In this document: one piece after another, positions 24,516-32,540 of the stretch | Position numbering within the stretch: position 1 is the stretch's first letter | How the letters are laid out: every line of letters starts with the position of its first letter | DNA from: MGIIb-O5 sp036154155 | Lineage (GTDB): Archaea > Thermoplasmatota > Poseidoniia > Poseidoniales > Thalassarchaeaceae | Length of the DNA: 34,765 nucleotides | NCBI GenBank assembly: GCA_036154155.1 | Contig: JAYZLP010000060.1 | Coordinates: 1-34,765, forward strand | Direction of reading: 5' to 3' | The notes under the pieces: model-generated | The model's database searches: none | Seen by the model: only the letters and a program-made list of their open reading frames with translations | What the model was told of the DNA's origin: nothing | Position numbers and translations under genes: made by a program

Positions 24516-26465
24516 TCACACATCCAGCGCCGTAACCTTCGAAGCATTTGTCTCAATGAATGAGCGCCTATCGGGAACATCTTCACCCATCAGTACGGTG
24601 AAGAGCTCATCGGCCTCTTCAGCGTCCTTGGCCTCGACCTTCATCATGACTCTTGCTTCGGGGTCCATCGTCGTCTCCCATAGTTGATCCGGGTTCATTT
24701 CTCCAAGGCCCTTGTACCTCTGTACATCGACCTTTGACGATGGCGATTCTTTGAGCATCCTCTTGACAACCGAGTCTCTTTCTTTCTCGCTATGCACCCA
24801 CTCGACCTGCTTCCCCCTGGACACTGAGAAAAGCGGAGGGGCGGCGATGTACACATTTCCATTGGTTATTGCCCGCTTCATGAATCTCCACATGAATGTG
24901 AGTATCAGCGTCCTGATGTGGGCCCCATCCACATCAGCATCTGTCATGATTATTATTTTCCCATACCTGAGCTTCTCCGGGTCAAAGGCCCCCTCGGCCT
25001 CTTCCTCGTTGCCGACCCCTGCCCCTAGGGCCCTGATCATTCGTTGAATCTGCTCATTCGAGAACACCTTGGTGAGGTTTCTCTGCTGCCTCTCGACATT
25101 CAGAATCTTGCCTCTTAGTGGCAATATTGCCTGTGTTCTCCTGTCCCGTGCATTCTTCGCGGAACCGCCCGCACTTTCTCCCTCGACTATGTATATCTCG
25201 CATTCTGCGGGGTCCCTCGATTGACAGTCTGCAAGCTGCCCCGGCAGTCCACCGCCTTCCAGTACGCCTTTTCTTCTCGTAAGATCGCGCGCCTTCCTAG
25301 CTGCCTCTCTCGCTCTGCTGGCCAGTAGGGCCTTTTCGACTATCTGCTTTGCTACTGAAGGGTTCTCCTCGAAGAATTCCCCCAGTTTGTCATTGACAAT
25401 CTGCTCAACAATCCCAGCCACCTCGCTAGTGACCAATTTTGCCTTTGTTTGCGCGTTGAATGACGGGTCCGGGTGTTTGATTGAGATTACTGCAGAAAGG
25501 CCCTCTCTGACGTCATCGCCAGATAGGCCCTTCACGTTCTTCAGAAGATTCTTTGACTGGGCATAACCATTCACTGTTCGTGTCAGGGAACTCTTCAGTC
25601 CGGAGAGGTGCGTTCCCCCATCTGTATTGTGTATGATGTTAGTGAAACAGTGGATCGACTCCGAGTATGCATCAGTCCATTGCAAAGCAACCTCCACGTG
25701 AACTTCCCCCTTGTCCCCTTCCTTGCTGCCCAGTACATGCAGGACATCTTCGTGAACGACTTCTTTGTTTTTGTTCATGGATTCTACATACTCTCTGAGC
25801 CCCCCGTCGTACTTATGCTCAATTTCCACATCCGCCTCTCCCCGCAGGTCCCTGGCAATTATCTGTAATCCAGCATTCAGGAATGCGGTTCTCCTGAGCC
25901 TTGTGTTTATCTGCTCAAAGTCGAATTCCGTGATGTCGCTGAATACTTCATCCAAATCCGGCTTAAAGGAAATAATCGTTCCAGTGATTTCTGAATTTCC
26001 TATTGACTTAAGTCTGCCTTGGGGGACTCCCTTTTTGTAGGTCTGTTGCCATTCCTTGCCATCCCTGTGGATGGTCATAGTAAGGGAGTCCGAAACTGCG
26101 TTCACAGCACTCACCCCGACCCCGTGAAGTCCACCAGCTACTTTGTAGGCTTCATTGTCGAACTTACCACCTGCGTGAAGCTTGGTCATAATCACCTCGG
26201 CAGCGCTAACGCCCTCCTCGTGTTTGCTAACAGGAATCCCTCTTCCGTGATCCGTCACAGTAACTGACCCATCTGGGTTTAGGTCAACTTCGACTGTGGG
26301 ATTATGGCCGGCAAGATGTTCGTCAACTGCATTGTCTACAACCTCCCAAATGCAGTGGTGCAGAGCAGAGCCGTCATGGGGGTCCCCGAGGTACATCCCA
26401 GGCCTCTTTCTTACTGCCTCCAGCCCTTCCAGGACTTGGATACTACTAGCGTCGTAGTCATCAGC
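24516..26465 (-). CDS. gyrB: DNA gyrase subunit B
   Basis: GyrB is the ATPase and TOPRIM subunit of gyrase. The 649 residues show the GHKL ATPase (SIQVLEGLEAVRKRPGMYLG, EVVDNAVDEHLAGH, DHGRGIPV, GGLHGVGVSAVNA), the transducer domain, and the TOPRIM part (YIVEGESAGGSAK, IIMTDADVDGAHIRTL, QRYKGLGEMNPDQL). I chose GTG 26465 because GGAGTGA sits 5 bases upstream and the protein then begins VADDYDASSIQVLEGLEA, as in the family. An ATG at 26525 would extend translation through the palindrome at 26487-26513. gyrB and gyrA form one operon. Confidence 0.96.
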   Translation of the reverse strand, partial: ADDYDASSIQVLEGLEAVRKRPGMYLGDPHDGSALHHCIWEVVDNAVDEHLAGHNPTVEVDLNPDGSVTVTDHGRGIPVSKHEEGVSAAEVIMTKLHAGGKFDNEAYKVAGGLHGVGVSAVNAVSDSLTMTIHRDGKEWQQTYKKGVPQGRLKSIGNSEITGTIISFKPDLDEVFSDITEFDFEQINTRLRRTAFLNAGLQIIARDLRGEADVEIEHKYDGGLREYVESMNKNKEVVHEDVLHVLGSKEGDKGEVHVEVALQWTDAYSESIHCFTNIIHNTDGGTHLSGLKSSLTRTVNGYAQSKNLLKNVKGLSGDDVREGLSAVISIKHPDPSFNAQTKAKLVTSEVAGIVEQIVNDKLGEFFEENPSVAKQIVEKALLASRAREAARKARDLTRRKGVLEGGGLPGQLADCQSRDPAECEIYIVEGESAGGSAKNARDRRTQAILPLRGKILNVERQQRNLTKVFSNEQIQRMIRALGAGVGNEEEAEGAFDPEKLRYGKIIIMTDADVDGAHIRTLILTFMWRFMKRAITNGNVYIAAPPLFSVSRGKQVEWVHSEKERDSVVKRMLKESPSSKVDVQRYKGLGEMNPDQLWETTMDPEARVMMKVEAKDAEEADELFTVLMGEDVPDRRSFIETNASKVTALDV

Positions 26466-26486
26466 CACATTCTCACTCCCGGTTCT

Positions 26487-26513
26487 TTGAGGGTTCCCAT
26501 AGGGAACCCTCAA
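26487..26513. repeat. Perfect 12-bp inverted repeat upstream of gyrB
   Basis: The arms are TTGAGGGTTCCC (26487-26498) and its exact complement (26502-26513) with spacer ATA. It lies 21 bases before the gyrB start in the divergent gyrB/aroD spacer. It could be a protein-binding operator or, if transcribed, a strong hairpin in the gyrB leader. No U-rich run follows on the gyrB strand, so it is unlikely to be a simple terminator. Confidence 0.9.
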
Positions 26514-26587
26514 CTGGTATGTCATACCCTGAGGGCGGGTGGTTATTCAACCCTACTAATGGATTTGAGAAAAAACCCCGATTATGG

Positions 26588-26598
26588 CCATTTAAACC
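26588..26598 (-). promoter_or_regulatory. Possible TATA element of gyrB-gyrA
   Basis: GGTTTAAATGG on the minus strand would start transcription near 26567, giving gyrB a leader of about 100 bases that includes the inverted repeat at 26487-26513. The core TTTAAA is symmetric, so the direction is not certain. Confidence 0.35.
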
Positions 26599-26635
26599 AG
26601 ATTCCGGAATATCGAGGAAGTCAAACCACTCGACA

Positions 26636-26644
26636 CGGTTAAAC
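26636..26644 (+). promoter_or_regulatory. TATA-like box of aroD
   Basis: CGGTTAAAC is centred about 28 bases before ATG 26669, the spacing expected for a leaderless archaeal transcript. This supports 26669 as the aroD start, since no strong ribosome-binding site precedes it. Confidence 0.4.
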
Positions 26645-26668
26645 AGAATCCTAGGGTCGAGCGGTTGG

Positions 26669-27475
26669 ATGGAACTGCCGCTCGTGTGCGTAGTCTTGAG
26701 CGGATGTACAGTGGACGAGATGCTCAAAGACGCTGCAATGGCCACGGCTTCTGGGGCCGACTTAGTGGAGGTTCGCTTGGACAGGCTATGGGTGAACGAG
26801 GTATTTCCAGAGGTCCCAGATGAGGACGCCGAGGATCCAAAGTCACGTCGAAACCAGAGGCCAGAGCCAGAATATGTTCCACAGCCGTTGGAGTCTGTTG
26901 ATCTGGCGGCCGTCTTGGATTCTTTCAAGCAAGGCTTGGAACTCCCGGTGATCCTAACTTGCAGATCAGGGGCGCAAGGAGGCCATTTCCCAGGTACGGA
27001 GGAAGAGCGGCTTGATGTCTTGAGTCAGGGGATAAAGAGCGGGCCAAGCTGGGTTGACTTGGAATTCGAGATAGGGGACAAGGCCAGAAAGAAACTAGTG
27101 AAACTAGCATCTGGGAAGACAAAGGTGATTTGCTCTCAACATTCCTCAGAGAAGCCCCCTCCTGCCTCGGAGATTGTGGCTGAAGTTGAGGAGATGTCTA
27201 GCCTAGGCGATATGGTGAAGGTTTGCTACGCCACCGGTGGGACTGAGGGCTCTCTAAGGCTGTTTGAAGCTGCTTGGGAGCTTAGGGAATCGGGAATTAA
27301 CAGCTCCATTATGGGCATGGGCTCCGGGGGCGACTGGCCAAGGATACACGCCCCACTGCTCCGTCAGCACATGGTTTACTCCACGATGCAGGTAGGCTGG
27401 CATCTTGCATACAAGGGGAAGATAAACAGGTCCGACCTATCCACGGCATGGAAGCTTCTTGGCTATGTTGACTAG
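26669..27475 (+). CDS. aroD: 3-dehydroquinate dehydratase, type I
   Basis: AroD dehydrates 3-dehydroquinate to 3-dehydroshikimate in the shikimate pathway through a Schiff base. The 268 residues show the type I barrel residues: Glu34 and Arg36 in VEVRLD, TCRSGAQGG, VDLEFE, His158 in CSQHSS (usual H of the SYHD motif), and the Schiff-base Lys184 in DMVKVCYA. A MGMGSGGDWPR segment matches the usual MGxxGxxSR end motif. An acidic, Pro-rich insert (about residues 43-75) makes it longer than bacterial enzymes. The open frame starts at 26519, but the family begins at MELPLVCVVLSG, so ATG 26669 is chosen. The other shikimate gene in the window is aroA. Confidence 0.9.
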   Translation: MELPLVCVVLSGCTVDEMLKDAAMATASGADLVEVRLDRLWVNEVFPEVPDEDAEDPKSRRNQRPEPEYVPQPLESVDLAAVLDSFKQGLELPVILTCRSGAQGGHFPGTEEERLDVLSQGIKSGPSWVDLEFEIGDKARKKLVKLASGKTKVICSQHSSEKPPPASEIVAEVEEMSSLGDMVKVCYATGGTEGSLRLFEAAWELRESGINSSIMGMGSGGDWPRIHAPLLRQHMVYSTMQVGWHLAYKGKINRSDLSTAWKLLGYVD

Positions 27476-28356
27476 TTCTGCTCAGCACCGGCTTCATTAT
27501 CGAGATACGGCATTTCCTTGTCTTCCTCAGATACTTCTTCCTTGCCATGTTGCATGTATTTGGAATGCAAAACGAAAGGGACGATCAGACAAGCTAGGGG
27601 CAAAGATCCAACCAGAAGTGTGGCTGTGAACTTGGGGATGTTCATCCTCTCCTCAACGTCAATCAGTACTTCCACGTCAATGGCGCCACCTGCGGCATCA
27701 CTGTCGGAGTGCCTCCTGTTGTCCCATCCATCAATCACCAGGAAGTACTCCTGATCGCTCCCTCCTAGTGCACCAGATAGTGAACTCCAAACAGATCCAG
27801 CTGAGTCGATAGCAACTGAGAACTCCTCCTCCGATACTCTCTCGTAAGCATGGACATCGCGATATGGCAGCCAATCCACAGTGTCCCTCCACTCGACAGG
27901 CAAGAAATCGACTTCCATCCACTCCCCATCCTCCCTCATTTCGTAATCAATGGTATATCGATCCCAGTCCCCTCCACGCATCAGGTATACATCCCCAATC
28001 GGCTCAAGTGGGGCATCGTCAGAGTTTGGAGTCATCTTGATGCAGAATGTGTACCTGTATCCTGGCACAAGCTCAATTTTCAGGGCTGATGCACTGTCAT
28101 TATCAATCGTAGATTCCCAGAATACATCCATTTCGAGGGAAAGTAAATCTCTCCCTCCGCCGAAATCCCAGAAATTCTCCACGCTGTGCTCTTCAATATA
28201 GTCGTCAACATTGGGCTGGTTAACCGCCGAAACCTCGCACGAACTCGCAGCAGCCACGGATGGGGCCGTTAGAATGGCGACCATCAGCAGAATGGGCGGA
28301 GAGACCATGCAGAGATTGACAAGGTAGGCTGAGGACTTGGGAAATCTCCCCTCCAA
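27472..28356 (-). CDS. Secreted or membrane-anchored hypothetical protein
   Basis: The family is not recognised. From TTG 28356 the 294 residues have a signal peptide (basic start, hydrophobic stretch VSPPILLMVAILTAP, Ala-rich end), an acidic extracellular region of about 200 residues with many Trp, Tyr and Asp, a C-terminal membrane segment (FTATLLVGSLPLACLIVPFVL), and a short charged cytoplasmic tail. The extracellular part reads as beta-rich, with phrases such as YRYTFCIKM and YFLVIDGWDN like those of pre-peptidase C-terminal-type domains; that resemblance is weak. TTG 28356 sits 4 bases after CAGGAGGAGG, which ends the upstream PKD-protein gene. Longer frames to 28419 lie inside that gene. 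It is probably co-expressed with it. Confidence 0.72.
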   Translation of the reverse strand: MEGRFPKSSAYLVNLCMVSPPILLMVAILTAPSVAAASSCEVSAVNQPNVDDYIEEHSVENFWDFGGGRDLLSLEMDVFWESTIDNDSASALKIELVPGYRYTFCIKMTPNSDDAPLEPIGDVYLMRGGDWDRYTIDYEMREDGEWMEVDFLPVEWRDTVDWLPYRDVHAYERVSEEEFSVAIDSAGSVWSSLSGALGGSDQEYFLVIDGWDNRRHSDSDAAGGAIDVEVLIDVEERMNIPKFTATLLVGSLPLACLIVPFVLHSKYMQHGKEEVSEEDKEMPYLDNEAGAEQN

Positions 28357-28357
28357 T

Positions 28358-31300
28358 CTACCTCCTCCTGGTCCTGATCGGCCGTACATACCCCGATTCC
28401 CTGTCCCTTCGCTCATCAACAGTCAGATATTTGGGTTGCGGCGGCGGCTTGTGCTGATCCATGCCCGGTAAACCTCCGTCGCTTTCGACCTCCTCGACCT
28501 CGTAGGTCTCCAGCATCTCCTCTGCATCAATCTCTTCTTCGTCCTTCTGCCGCATGATGACCCATCCAAGAATTAGGACCATCGCGACCAAAGTGAGTAG
28601 GCCAGCGCTTCCCTTGTTGGGAACCAAATCCGACCAAGTTAAGTCGGACAGAGATTTCGGTGTGAACTCCTCCTCTTCGGCTAGAACGATTACTACGAAC
28701 TCCTTCTCGGAGCACACTTCTACTCCATCGCAAACCTGCATCAGTATGCGCACCTCTCCCATGCTGTCCCAAGACTGTGAATTCCACCCCCAGTCATTCC
28801 GGGGGTCCCCGTCCCCATCGAAGTCCAAGGCCACATTCAAATCCCATCTGACAACCAAGTCCCCTGTTAGGTCTCTGTCCATATCGTTCGTCGGATCCCC
28901 ATCTTCGTCACTGTCCACCATAGAGTCGGTATCCATCCATGCCGAGATGCCATCGTCCAGATCCGCATCGGACACGGAGAAATTCAGAATAACTGCATCT
29001 CCGACATTAACGTAGTCAGAACCTAGGGGGTCCATCTCCCCAATTATTGGCGCTCTTGAGACGTGGACAAGGACCGTGGTCGAATTTGTTTCACCCCCCT
29101 CAAATCCATCGACAACAGTGAGGGTTACCACATAGGTGCCTGGAATCTCATAGCTGTGCCAAACTACCGGCCCTTCCACAACTGGGGTGGCATCCCCGAA
29201 GTCCCAGATCCAATGAGTTATTCCATTCCATTCGGGATCATCCTGATTTGTTGACGTTCTTCCCACGAAAAGAGGATCAGAATCGTAACTGGATGATCCA
29301 TCGAACCTGATTAGCGTGCCAGGAGCAACGAAGGCCCCGCCGTCACTGGTCTGGGGGATCTGCCAGATTACTGCGTCGGAATCAGTTGGCTCCCTGTCGA
29401 GCAAACTCCCATTTGCACTCGGACATGAGTATGCGAGTTCCGGGACCGGCACAGGATTTTGGATTCTAATCGTGTAGGATTTGGTTGCTGATGACAGCCC
29501 CCTCTCATCCACTACCGTCAGGCTTACTGTGTAAAGCCCAGGCCTGAGGAACGTGTGACTCACAGAACTAGAATTTGTTATTGGCCCATCCAAATCTGAG
29601 ATGTTCCATGAAGTTGAGAGAAGAGAGGTATCCCCATCTGGATCGAATGAAAGGCTGGAGAACGTGTAAGTGGTATCCACTGTTCCGTCCGAGGGCCTCG
29701 AGAAAACGGCCACGGGACGTTGATTGAGTACGTTAACCACAATGGTGGTAAGGGAGGAATTGCCATCGTCGTCAGTCACTTCCAGAGTCACGGTCTTCGG
29801 GCCGGGCTCTCTCCAGCCAACCACGGGATTGCTAAGGCTAGACTCCGTTGAAGAGAAATCTGAGGTTAGGGTCATGCCCCCTCCATCCAGATTTACGCCG
29901 CCTTCAAATTGCCAGTTGTACTCAACGATCATCCCGTCGCTATCGGTGAATATTTCAGGCATTTCTATGGGAGTCAGGGTGAATGTCTCCAATGAATCGT
30001 CGAAAACCAGTTTGGGAAGTCTGTTCAGTATCCTGATGAAAATCGTGTGCTCAACTTCGTGCAACCCATCGCTAACTGTCAGCGTTAATGTGTAGACAAT
30101 CCCATCCGCGCTTCCATCCACCCACGAGTGACTAGACTCCGCCAAACCAACCCCTGAAACGCTCTCGCCATCGCCCCAGTCCCAGCTGAACTCCAATTCT
30201 TCTATGGGGAGGTTGTCAGTGGTCCCCCTAGCGGAGAACTCGACCTGCTGATTTGTCAATAGTACCAATTCGTCAGTCACCACCACCCCATCCACCGAAA
30301 TTTCGGGTATCGGGTCGGAAGTGTCCTGAACTAGAACATCCCAAGATTGGCTTTCTGAGAAATATCCTCCTTGGTCCATGACCGTCAAGACAATGGTGTA
30401 CTCCCCCGGATTGAGGTATGGGTGGACTGGATTTTTGAGTCCGGAAGAAACGTTATCCCCCAGATCCCAAAAGTAACCAATCGGGGTCTCGTTGTGGGAG
30501 AATGTCCCATTCAGTTGCCCGAAACCCCACTCGTCATAACCCGAACCAAACATATTCACAGGCAGCCAAGTCTGAGTTACGTTTGTTGAGATTGAACCAG
30601 AAGCTACTGGTTCCATGTTGGCGAGCTCCACTGGGAGTGCAAAGGCCTGGTCCACCAGCGCATCGGTAACGTCCCTGATGCTCACCCCGAACGTCCAGTC
30701 CCCTGTGTGAGGGGGCGTAAACCACACAGTCTTCTCAGTAGGAATGCTGTTTCCAGCGGTTGCCGAGAATACCAGGGTGTCGACTAGCGTGTTATTCACG
30801 AATGCGTCTACGGAGACCTCCAAGACCTCGAAGAATGCATTGGAAACTATGTCCAAATCAAGCTCAACGCTATCATCAACGCCATTTCCGTCCCTATCGA
30901 ACGAATCTATGGTGTTGATTGAAATTTCAGCAGGATCTGTAATCAACTCAGCTTGTACAGTTACCGATGCCGAGGGATAACTCCCGGTCGTAATCCCGCA
31001 CGTCATGTAGTTGTAGTCGCAGTCGTCAACAGCGGACTCGAACCAAGTAGTCAGCCAAACCTCGTCGGTCGTGTTGCCAAATCCATGGACGAGTCCAGTT
31101 GCAGCTCCAGAGGCAGGATCCACTCTTAGCCTGCTCATCGACCAACTGCCAGTCGCCGAATCACGAGAAAGAACTGCTCCCTCGAATCCGAACTGGGTAG
31201 GCTGAACCATCAAGTTAAGCGGAGCCCCAGAGCCTTGATTGAACTTGTAGGCCCTCATTCCCCAGCCTTCAACGGCCTGGCTCGGGCTCGACCATGAGTT

Positions 31301-32461
31301 GACCCATTGGTCGTTGAATCCGCTCATCTGCACTCTGCAAATAGATGCAGCAATACACCCAGCGGTCAAGTCCAGATTGGAGAACCCAAAAGCCCCCTGA
31401 GCGCTATCAATCGAAACGGCCATGGTGAAGTTAGCGAAGATATCGCTCATCGTGGTGCCGATGGAAGTGAAACCCGGCTCGGGATTGTTTGCCAGATTCT
31501 CTATGCCCGTTCCACCAGTGGCCGTATCGGCAACCAGGCTCCTTATTGCCGAACCTCCACCAAGCTTGTCGGCTAGGTACATCATGAACATGAATCCCGC
31601 TCCATAGTCTGCAATTCTCTGATTCCACCACCGCACGCTCATGTTGGAATTCTGAGACCATTCGTTAGCATGCCCAGTAAGCGTGCTGGTCACTCCAAAG
31701 CACAAGTAAGCAGCCATGTCAGCGGCACCTTCGTCTATCCAGATGAACTCATACGGGTCTCTTGCATTGTGCAGCAAATGTTGAAACTCATGGGCCAGGA
31801 TCGTATTTCTCCAGCTCAGGTCATCAACGTCAACGAAAACAGCTTCTCTGGTGGACGCCAGTCCGGGTACGAAATATCCCCCCACTGATGCAGCGCCGTC
31901 TATGGCGAGGATCACAATCTCCACTTGGCAGTTATTGTCGACATCGGGGGCTGATCCGAAGTAGTTAGTATTCGTTGGGAAAATGGTTGACTCCCATGTG
32001 GAGGTAATGTCGTTAAGCGTTGTAGAAGGCACAATTTCACCATTCTCGACGAATACAACAGAGTTCGTCGATACCTTCTGCACAGTGGCGGAAATCGTCC
32101 CACTGGCTGTAGAAATTGTATCAGTATCCCCCTGACTCCATGCAGCCTCGCAACTTCTTACCGAGTGCCTCGAATTCTGATATGCCTGGGAGAATGGCAG
32201 GACAACTCCGGGATAACCCTCCTCGACCCACTGTCTTTTCAGGAAACCTGTAGCCGAGAAAATGGGCTCATCGCCCCCGGCAAACATGTACTGCTTGCCC
32301 TCAATAGGGGGGACGAAATCCGATAGATCACCGGTGATTTCGATGCTTACTGGGACCTCCTCTGAAGGAACCGCGGCTGCTAACGGAGAAAGGCTGGCCA
32401 GGAGCATCACTGAAACAATCATGACTGCCGAGGAGATAGAGTTGCAGTGTTTCCGGCCCAT
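28358..32461 (-). CDS. Large secreted PKD-domain protein with HExxH metalloprotease signature
   Basis: From ATG 32461 the protein has 1367 residues. The signal peptide is clear (SSAVMIVSVMLLASLSPLAAA). Residues about 60-400 hold a zinc-protease signature HEFQH (about 222-226) with a second Glu 16 residues later in WIDEGAAD, a gluzincin pattern resembling M30 hyicolysin-type enzymes. At least four PKD-like domains follow (YFWDLGDN, FSWDWGDG, ITHWIWDFGD and related segments, each ending in YTxxLTVxD). Near the C-terminus are two Asp-rich DxDxDGDPxND repeats, probably calcium-binding. The protein ends in one membrane segment (GLLTLVAMVLILGWVIM) and a charged cytoplasmic tail. It is probably a cell-surface protease of this heterotroph. 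The substrate is unknown. Confidence 0.85.
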   Translation of the reverse strand: MGRKHCNSISSAVMIVSVMLLASLSPLAAAVPSEEVPVSIEITGDLSDFVPPIEGKQYMFAGGDEPIFSATGFLKRQWVEEGYPGVVLPFSQAYQNSRHSVRSCEAAWSQGDTDTISTASGTISATVQKVSTNSVVFVENGEIVPSTTLNDITSTWESTIFPTNTNYFGSAPDVDNNCQVEIVILAIDGAASVGGYFVPGLASTREAVFVDVDDLSWRNTILAHEFQHLLHNARDPYEFIWIDEGAADMAAYLCFGVTSTLTGHANEWSQNSNMSVRWWNQRIADYGAGFMFMMYLADKLGGGSAIRSLVADTATGGTGIENLANNPEPGFTSIGTTMSDIFANFTMAVSIDSAQGAFGFSNLDLTAGCIAASICRVQMSGFNDQWVNSWSSPSQAVEGWGMRAYKFNQGSGAPLNLMVQPTQFGFEGAVLSRDSATGSWSMSRLRVDPASGAATGLVHGFGNTTDEVWLTTWFESAVDDCDYNYMTCGITTGSYPSASVTVQAELITDPAEISINTIDSFDRDGNGVDDSVELDLDIVSNAFFEVLEVSVDAFVNNTLVDTLVFSATAGNSIPTEKTVWFTPPHTGDWTFGVSIRDVTDALVDQAFALPVELANMEPVASGSISTNVTQTWLPVNMFGSGYDEWGFGQLNGTFSHNETPIGYFWDLGDNVSSGLKNPVHPYLNPGEYTIVLTVMDQGGYFSESQSWDVLVQDTSDPIPEISVDGVVVTDELVLLTNQQVEFSARGTTDNLPIEELEFSWDWGDGESVSGVGLAESSHSWVDGSADGIVYTLTLTVSDGLHEVEHTIFIRILNRLPKLVFDDSLETFTLTPIEMPEIFTDSDGMIVEYNWQFEGGVNLDGGGMTLTSDFSSTESSLSNPVVGWREPGPKTVTLEVTDDDGNSSLTTIVVNVLNQRPVAVFSRPSDGTVDTTYTFSSLSFDPDGDTSLLSTSWNISDLDGPITNSSSVSHTFLRPGLYTVSLTVVDERGLSSATKSYTIRIQNPVPVPELAYSCPSANGSLLDREPTDSDAVIWQIPQTSDGGAFVAPGTLIRFDGSSSYDSDPLFVGRTSTNQDDPEWNGITHWIWDFGDATPVVEGPVVWHSYEIPGTYVVTLTVVDGFEGGETNSTTVLVHVSRAPIIGEMDPLGSDYVNVGDAVILNFSVSDADLDDGISAWMDTDSMVDSDEDGDPTNDMDRDLTGDLVVRWDLNVALDFDGDGDPRNDWGWNSQSWDSMGEVRILMQVCDGVEVCSEKEFVVIVLAEEEEFTPKSLSDLTWSDLVPNKGSAGLLTLVAMVLILGWVIMRQKDEEEIDAEEMLETYEVEEVESDGGLPGMDQHKPPPQPKYLTVDERRDRESGYVRPIRTRRR
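28361..28370 (-). promoter_or_regulatory. Strong ribosome-binding site CAGGAGGAGG
   Basis: This minus-strand site lies 4 bases before TTG 28356 and overlaps the last codons of the PKD-protein gene, so it decides an otherwise ambiguous start. Confidence 0.55.
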
Positions 32462-32509
32462 ATCGTTCAACACTCCGTGTTGTATCCAGTATCTTTCGGT
32501 CCTAAGACG

Positions 32510-32517
32510 TATTTTAA
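32510..32517 (+). promoter_or_regulatory. TATA box of the glutaminyl cyclotransferase gene
   Basis: TATTTTAA is centred about 27 bases before ATG 32541, so the transcript would begin at or next to the start codon. This favours 32541 over ATG 32523 as the start. Inferred from spacing. Confidence 0.45.
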
Positions 32518-32540
32518 CATCGATGGAGCATCGTTCGTAC

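Noticed and set aside
28389..28419. Upstream ATG starts for the secreted protein after the PKD gene
   Set aside because: They lie inside the end of the PKD gene and add a Gly/Arg-rich leader before the signal peptide. TTG 28356 has a strong ribosome-binding site at the right distance.
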